Source: Aedes albopictus
Lineage: Eukaryota; Arthropoda; Insecta; Diptera; Culicidae
Length of the DNA stretch: 64,000 nucleotides
Assembly (NCBI RefSeq): GCF_035046485.1
Contig: NC_085137.1
Span: 42,401,155 to 42,465,154 of the forward strand
Direction: 5' to 3'
Positions 61,363 through 64,000 of the stretch are shown here, piece by piece (the stretch's first letter is position 1; every line of letters begins with the position of its first letter). A program made the position numbers and the translations under genes. Under the pieces are notes generated by a model that saw nothing but the letters and a program-made list of their open reading frames with translations, did not search any database and was not told where the DNA came from.

Positions 61363-63112
61363 AAGCCTGCGCACTTTAGAATCGGTACACTTTCAACCGG
61401 CTTCAGATCAAAAACGATTTGACCTAGAAAAAAATGTTGTGAGAAGCAAATGAAGCTTATTTATTGTATTTTTAGGAAAAATATGAAAAATGCAGTTTTC
61501 GTTTCTTTAAGATGAAATTTTGATCTCATTGTGAAATCCGTGCCATTTTTTTCTGCACAAACCAATGATCGTTGACACTTGTAAATTTCACAGTTTACGG
61601 GCTGGTATTCCCACATGAAATTCAACTATATTCATCAAATATATGCTCAGAACATGTAACAACATTAAACTCTTAACAAATATGATTCACAAGACCATAA
61701 TAAACTTATAGCCTTATTGTCCATTCCCGCTATATTCAAAGCATAATTTTACCAAAAGTATTTTTTATGCAAAAATACTTTCTGTCATCTGTCTGATTAT
61801 TTTTTGAATTATTAACAGGTTTCTCGCACAGTATTTGGAAAATAACAGTCATAAGGCAAACGCCTCCTTATAAACCTAAAATTAGATAGTTTTCATGGAT
61901 GAAACACTGAAAACCATATAGATTATGGAACTATAGATGTAATTCTATGATCACAAATAAAAAACTTTTGGGTAGATTCAGATTTATTTAAAAAGTTCGT
62001 TAGATATTTCACACCATTAAAACACATCCAACGAATTTCGTCAGCAATCGTCCTTACGGCTTTCGAGCCACGATTATTCATATTGTTCTGTGTCAAAACA
62101 TTGGTATACCACATTCTTGTATACCAATTCTATTCGTATAGTATCCTTCCCGTATGCGTATTTGCCGAACTAAAGTTTATGAGAAAGTAACTTTTTTACC
62201 TTAAATATCTATGAAAGCCTTCGATTTTCCATAAAACTCTTCAAAAGCTTACCATAGCTATATTGGCAATTTTGAAACACCCATGGAATATTTGACCTCC
62301 CTTAACCAACAATCATAATACCTTAAACGATTCTATACTGCGTAATTGATAGGTTTGACAATTTTATATTCCTACATAAATCTTGAATCTGCCAATGATT
62401 CGTTTTTGTTCAATTTGTGCAGAAAAAACTCACACTATTCACAAATTCAGATCAGTATTTCTGCTTTTATGATATTATCAACGCATTCCCAAATTCAGAT
62501 CAATATTCCATCTAAAAAATATAAAAATAGCAAATTTTATATTTTTACTACAAACAGTCTTGTTAGAGATCACATTCATTTGAACCTTTTCGTCGATATT
62601 CGGCCTCCTTTGACTCGGACATTCGCCACACAAGCAATCAAACTACTGTACGACACAAAAATGTCAAACGAATGCACTTCACCACGATAGCGTCTTCGAG
62701 AGACGGTTCGGCTTTTGTTATTCCTGTCTTCTTCCATAATGAGAGCTGTGTTGGACAAATGTGTGTCGTATTCAATGCAACATGCAAGAATAAACTAATA
62801 CTAACATTCATAATCGGAATTGGCTGCAAATCTATGCGAAAAGCTTGAATTAGACAAATGTCATCGATAATGATTTGACGCTTTTTTATGTTTATTGAAC
62901 TTCGTTCCACCGCTCGTGTTGTGTGTAAGAGATAACGGTAGCGCACGAATGCAACAAAGCAAGCTGACACCCGACTGCGGCAACGAAATGAAGGTAGTGA
63001 AAAGTGTCGAATGTTTACAAGACTACAAACTACAACAAGACTTTTTTCCAAGTGAAACCGTTTTTGATCTGCAGCCGGTTGAAAGTGTACCGGTTCTAAA
63101 GTGCGCAGGCTT
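61363..63112. mobile_element. TA-flanked element with ~60-bp inverted ends, 1750 bp
   Basis: The left arm AAGCCTGCGCACTTTAGAAT and the inverted right arm AAGCCTGCGCACTTTAGAAC continue through CGGTACACTTTCAACCGGCT with few mismatches for about 60 bp. TA lies on both sides (61361-61362 and 63113-63114). The interior holds short ORFs (up to 137 codons) with no recognisable transposase motif. Non-autonomous or badly decayed. Confidence 0.72.
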
Positions 63113-63159
63113 TAAATGTTTGTTTAAGAATCTCTAAGATACTGATAGCCTGATAGCAC

Positions 63160-63835
63160 CTCATACCCTTTGAACTCCCCCCCCCCTTCAAAACGCCTAC
63201 GTAACGCCTGAGTAACGCCTCTGAAATTCGCCAAAAATTATCTGAAACTGTCTGAAATTCCTCCGAAATTCCCCTAATACCCCCTCGAACCTCACGTACC
63301 GCACCTGAGACGCTCAGAAACCACCGAAAACGCTTTTGTAACGCCTGAATAACGCCTCTGAAACTCACCAAAAATCCGCTGAAGCTCTCTAAAATGCCTT
63401 CGAAATCCCCCTTAAACCACTCGGACCCAATGTAACGCACCTGAGACCCTAAAAAAACAAAACGCCCACGCAACGCCTGAATAACGCCTCTAAAACTCGC
63501 TAAAAATCCTCTGAATCCTCGGACCCCATGTAACGCACCTGAGACCCTCAAAAACCCCCGAAAACACCTACGTAACGCCTCTGAAACTCACCAAAAATCA
63601 TCTGAAGCTGTCTGGAATGGCATCGAAATCCCTCTAATACCTCTTCGGACCACATGTAACGCACCTGAGACCCTTAGAAATCTCCGAAAACGCATTAGTA
63701 ACGCCCGAGTAACGCCTCTGAAACTCGCCAAAAATGCTCTGAAGTTTTCTGAAATGCTCTCGAAACTTCCTTAAAACCCTATCGAAACCCAATGTAACGC
63801 AACTGAGACCCTTCGAAAATCCCCGAAAGGATTTT
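63160..63835. repeat. Minisatellite, ~130-137 bp units
   Basis: GTAACGCC.GA.TAACGCCTCT recurs near 63200, 63337, 63471 and 63701, with a shortened unit near 63571. Each unit continues with CTGAAACTC.CCAAAAAT and, later, TGTAACGCACCTGAGACCC. At least five units of 90-137 bp are present. The minus ORF of 151 codons is repeat-derived. Confidence 0.85.
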
Positions 63836-64000
63836 TTGGAGAAATCTCAAATAAACACCCAGACAAATTTCCAAAAGAATCCGTTTTGAAAATTCCGTAC
63901 AAAACCAAAAAGAGTTTATAGAGCTATCCCTGGCAGAATATCTAAAGGAACGTCTGGTCTTGAGATACACCTTGAAGAACTTTTAGGAGTGTCTCTACAT
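63836..64000. other. Window end, degenerate repeat-like sequence
   Basis: GAATTCC/AAGAGT-type low-complexity words similar to the 34-36 kb and 38-39 kb fields. No gene. Confidence 0.35.

Noticed and set aside
62638..63051. 137-codon minus ORF as a transposase
   Set aside because: No DDE-type motif or zinc finger is visible and it lies partly across the right arm of a non-autonomous element.

Overview
The window is AT-rich, repeat-dense nuclear DNA from an insect, most probably an Aedes-type culicine mosquito. I infer this from small secreted low-complexity cuticle-type proteins, the two-codon first exon typical of insect cuticle genes, tRNA-derived SINEs resembling Aedes families (one Feilai-like), BEL/Pao and non-LTR retrotransposon remnants, and dozens of foldback/MITE elements. 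No database search was possible, so the species is an inference.

Nine intact genes are supported. All have the same architecture: a TATA box, a first coding exon of only ATG-AAG (Met-Lys), a phase-0 intron, and a second exon with the rest of a signal peptide and a low-complexity secreted protein. Group 1 (Trp/Gly/Tyr-rich) has a head-to-head inverted duplicate at 3718-4316 (-) and 7355-7950 (+), and a shorter relative at 31325-31722 (+). Group 2 (Ala/Val/Pro/Tyr-rich) shares a C-terminal module of about 35 residues ending in a GAVH..PL.GHTVSQQSLN core. Its members are 43032-43409 (+), 49617-50185 (-), 50921-51510 (+), 54633-55385 (-), 56160-56728 (-) and 57409-59639 (+). Four of the last five are near-identical in exon 2 and form two divergently transcribed pairs. 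All nine are probably extracellular structural proteins of cuticle or another chitinous lining.

Layout. 0-3.6 kb: foldback and duplicated repeats, a tRNA-like repeat and a BEL/Pao pol fragment. 3.7-8.0 kb: the inverted Trp-rich gene pair around a GC-richer spacer and two SINEs. 8-31 kb: no supported host gene; SINEs, a pogo-like MITE, TA-flanked foldbacks, a hAT MITE, a GC-rich block at 21.3-22.3 kb and a 1.35-kb TA-flanked element. 31.2-31.8 kb: the third Trp-rich gene. 34.0-36.6 kb: a degenerate minisatellite holding a 138-bp hAT MITE. 38.5-41.4 kb: another degenerate repeat field and a broken R1/Jockey-type LINE. 42-45.1 kb: two hAT elements around the first GHTVSQQSLN gene. 45.5-49.4 kb: foldbacks, SINEs and hairpins, including an element packed with GATAAC motifs. 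49.6-59.7 kb: the five-gene cluster, split by a dead LINE and, inside one intron, by a 1.66-kb hAT element with perfect 8-bp target duplications. 59.8-64 kb: nested MITEs, a TTAA-flanked element with internal tandem repeats, a 1.75-kb TA-flanked element and a terminal minisatellite.

The strongest observations are the duplicated divergent gene pairs with conserved promoters, the hAT insertion that lengthened one intron from about 65 to 1730 bp without harming the exons, the shared unassigned C-terminal module, the GATAAC-dense foldback, and many transposon copies whose ends can be fixed to the base by target-site duplications.
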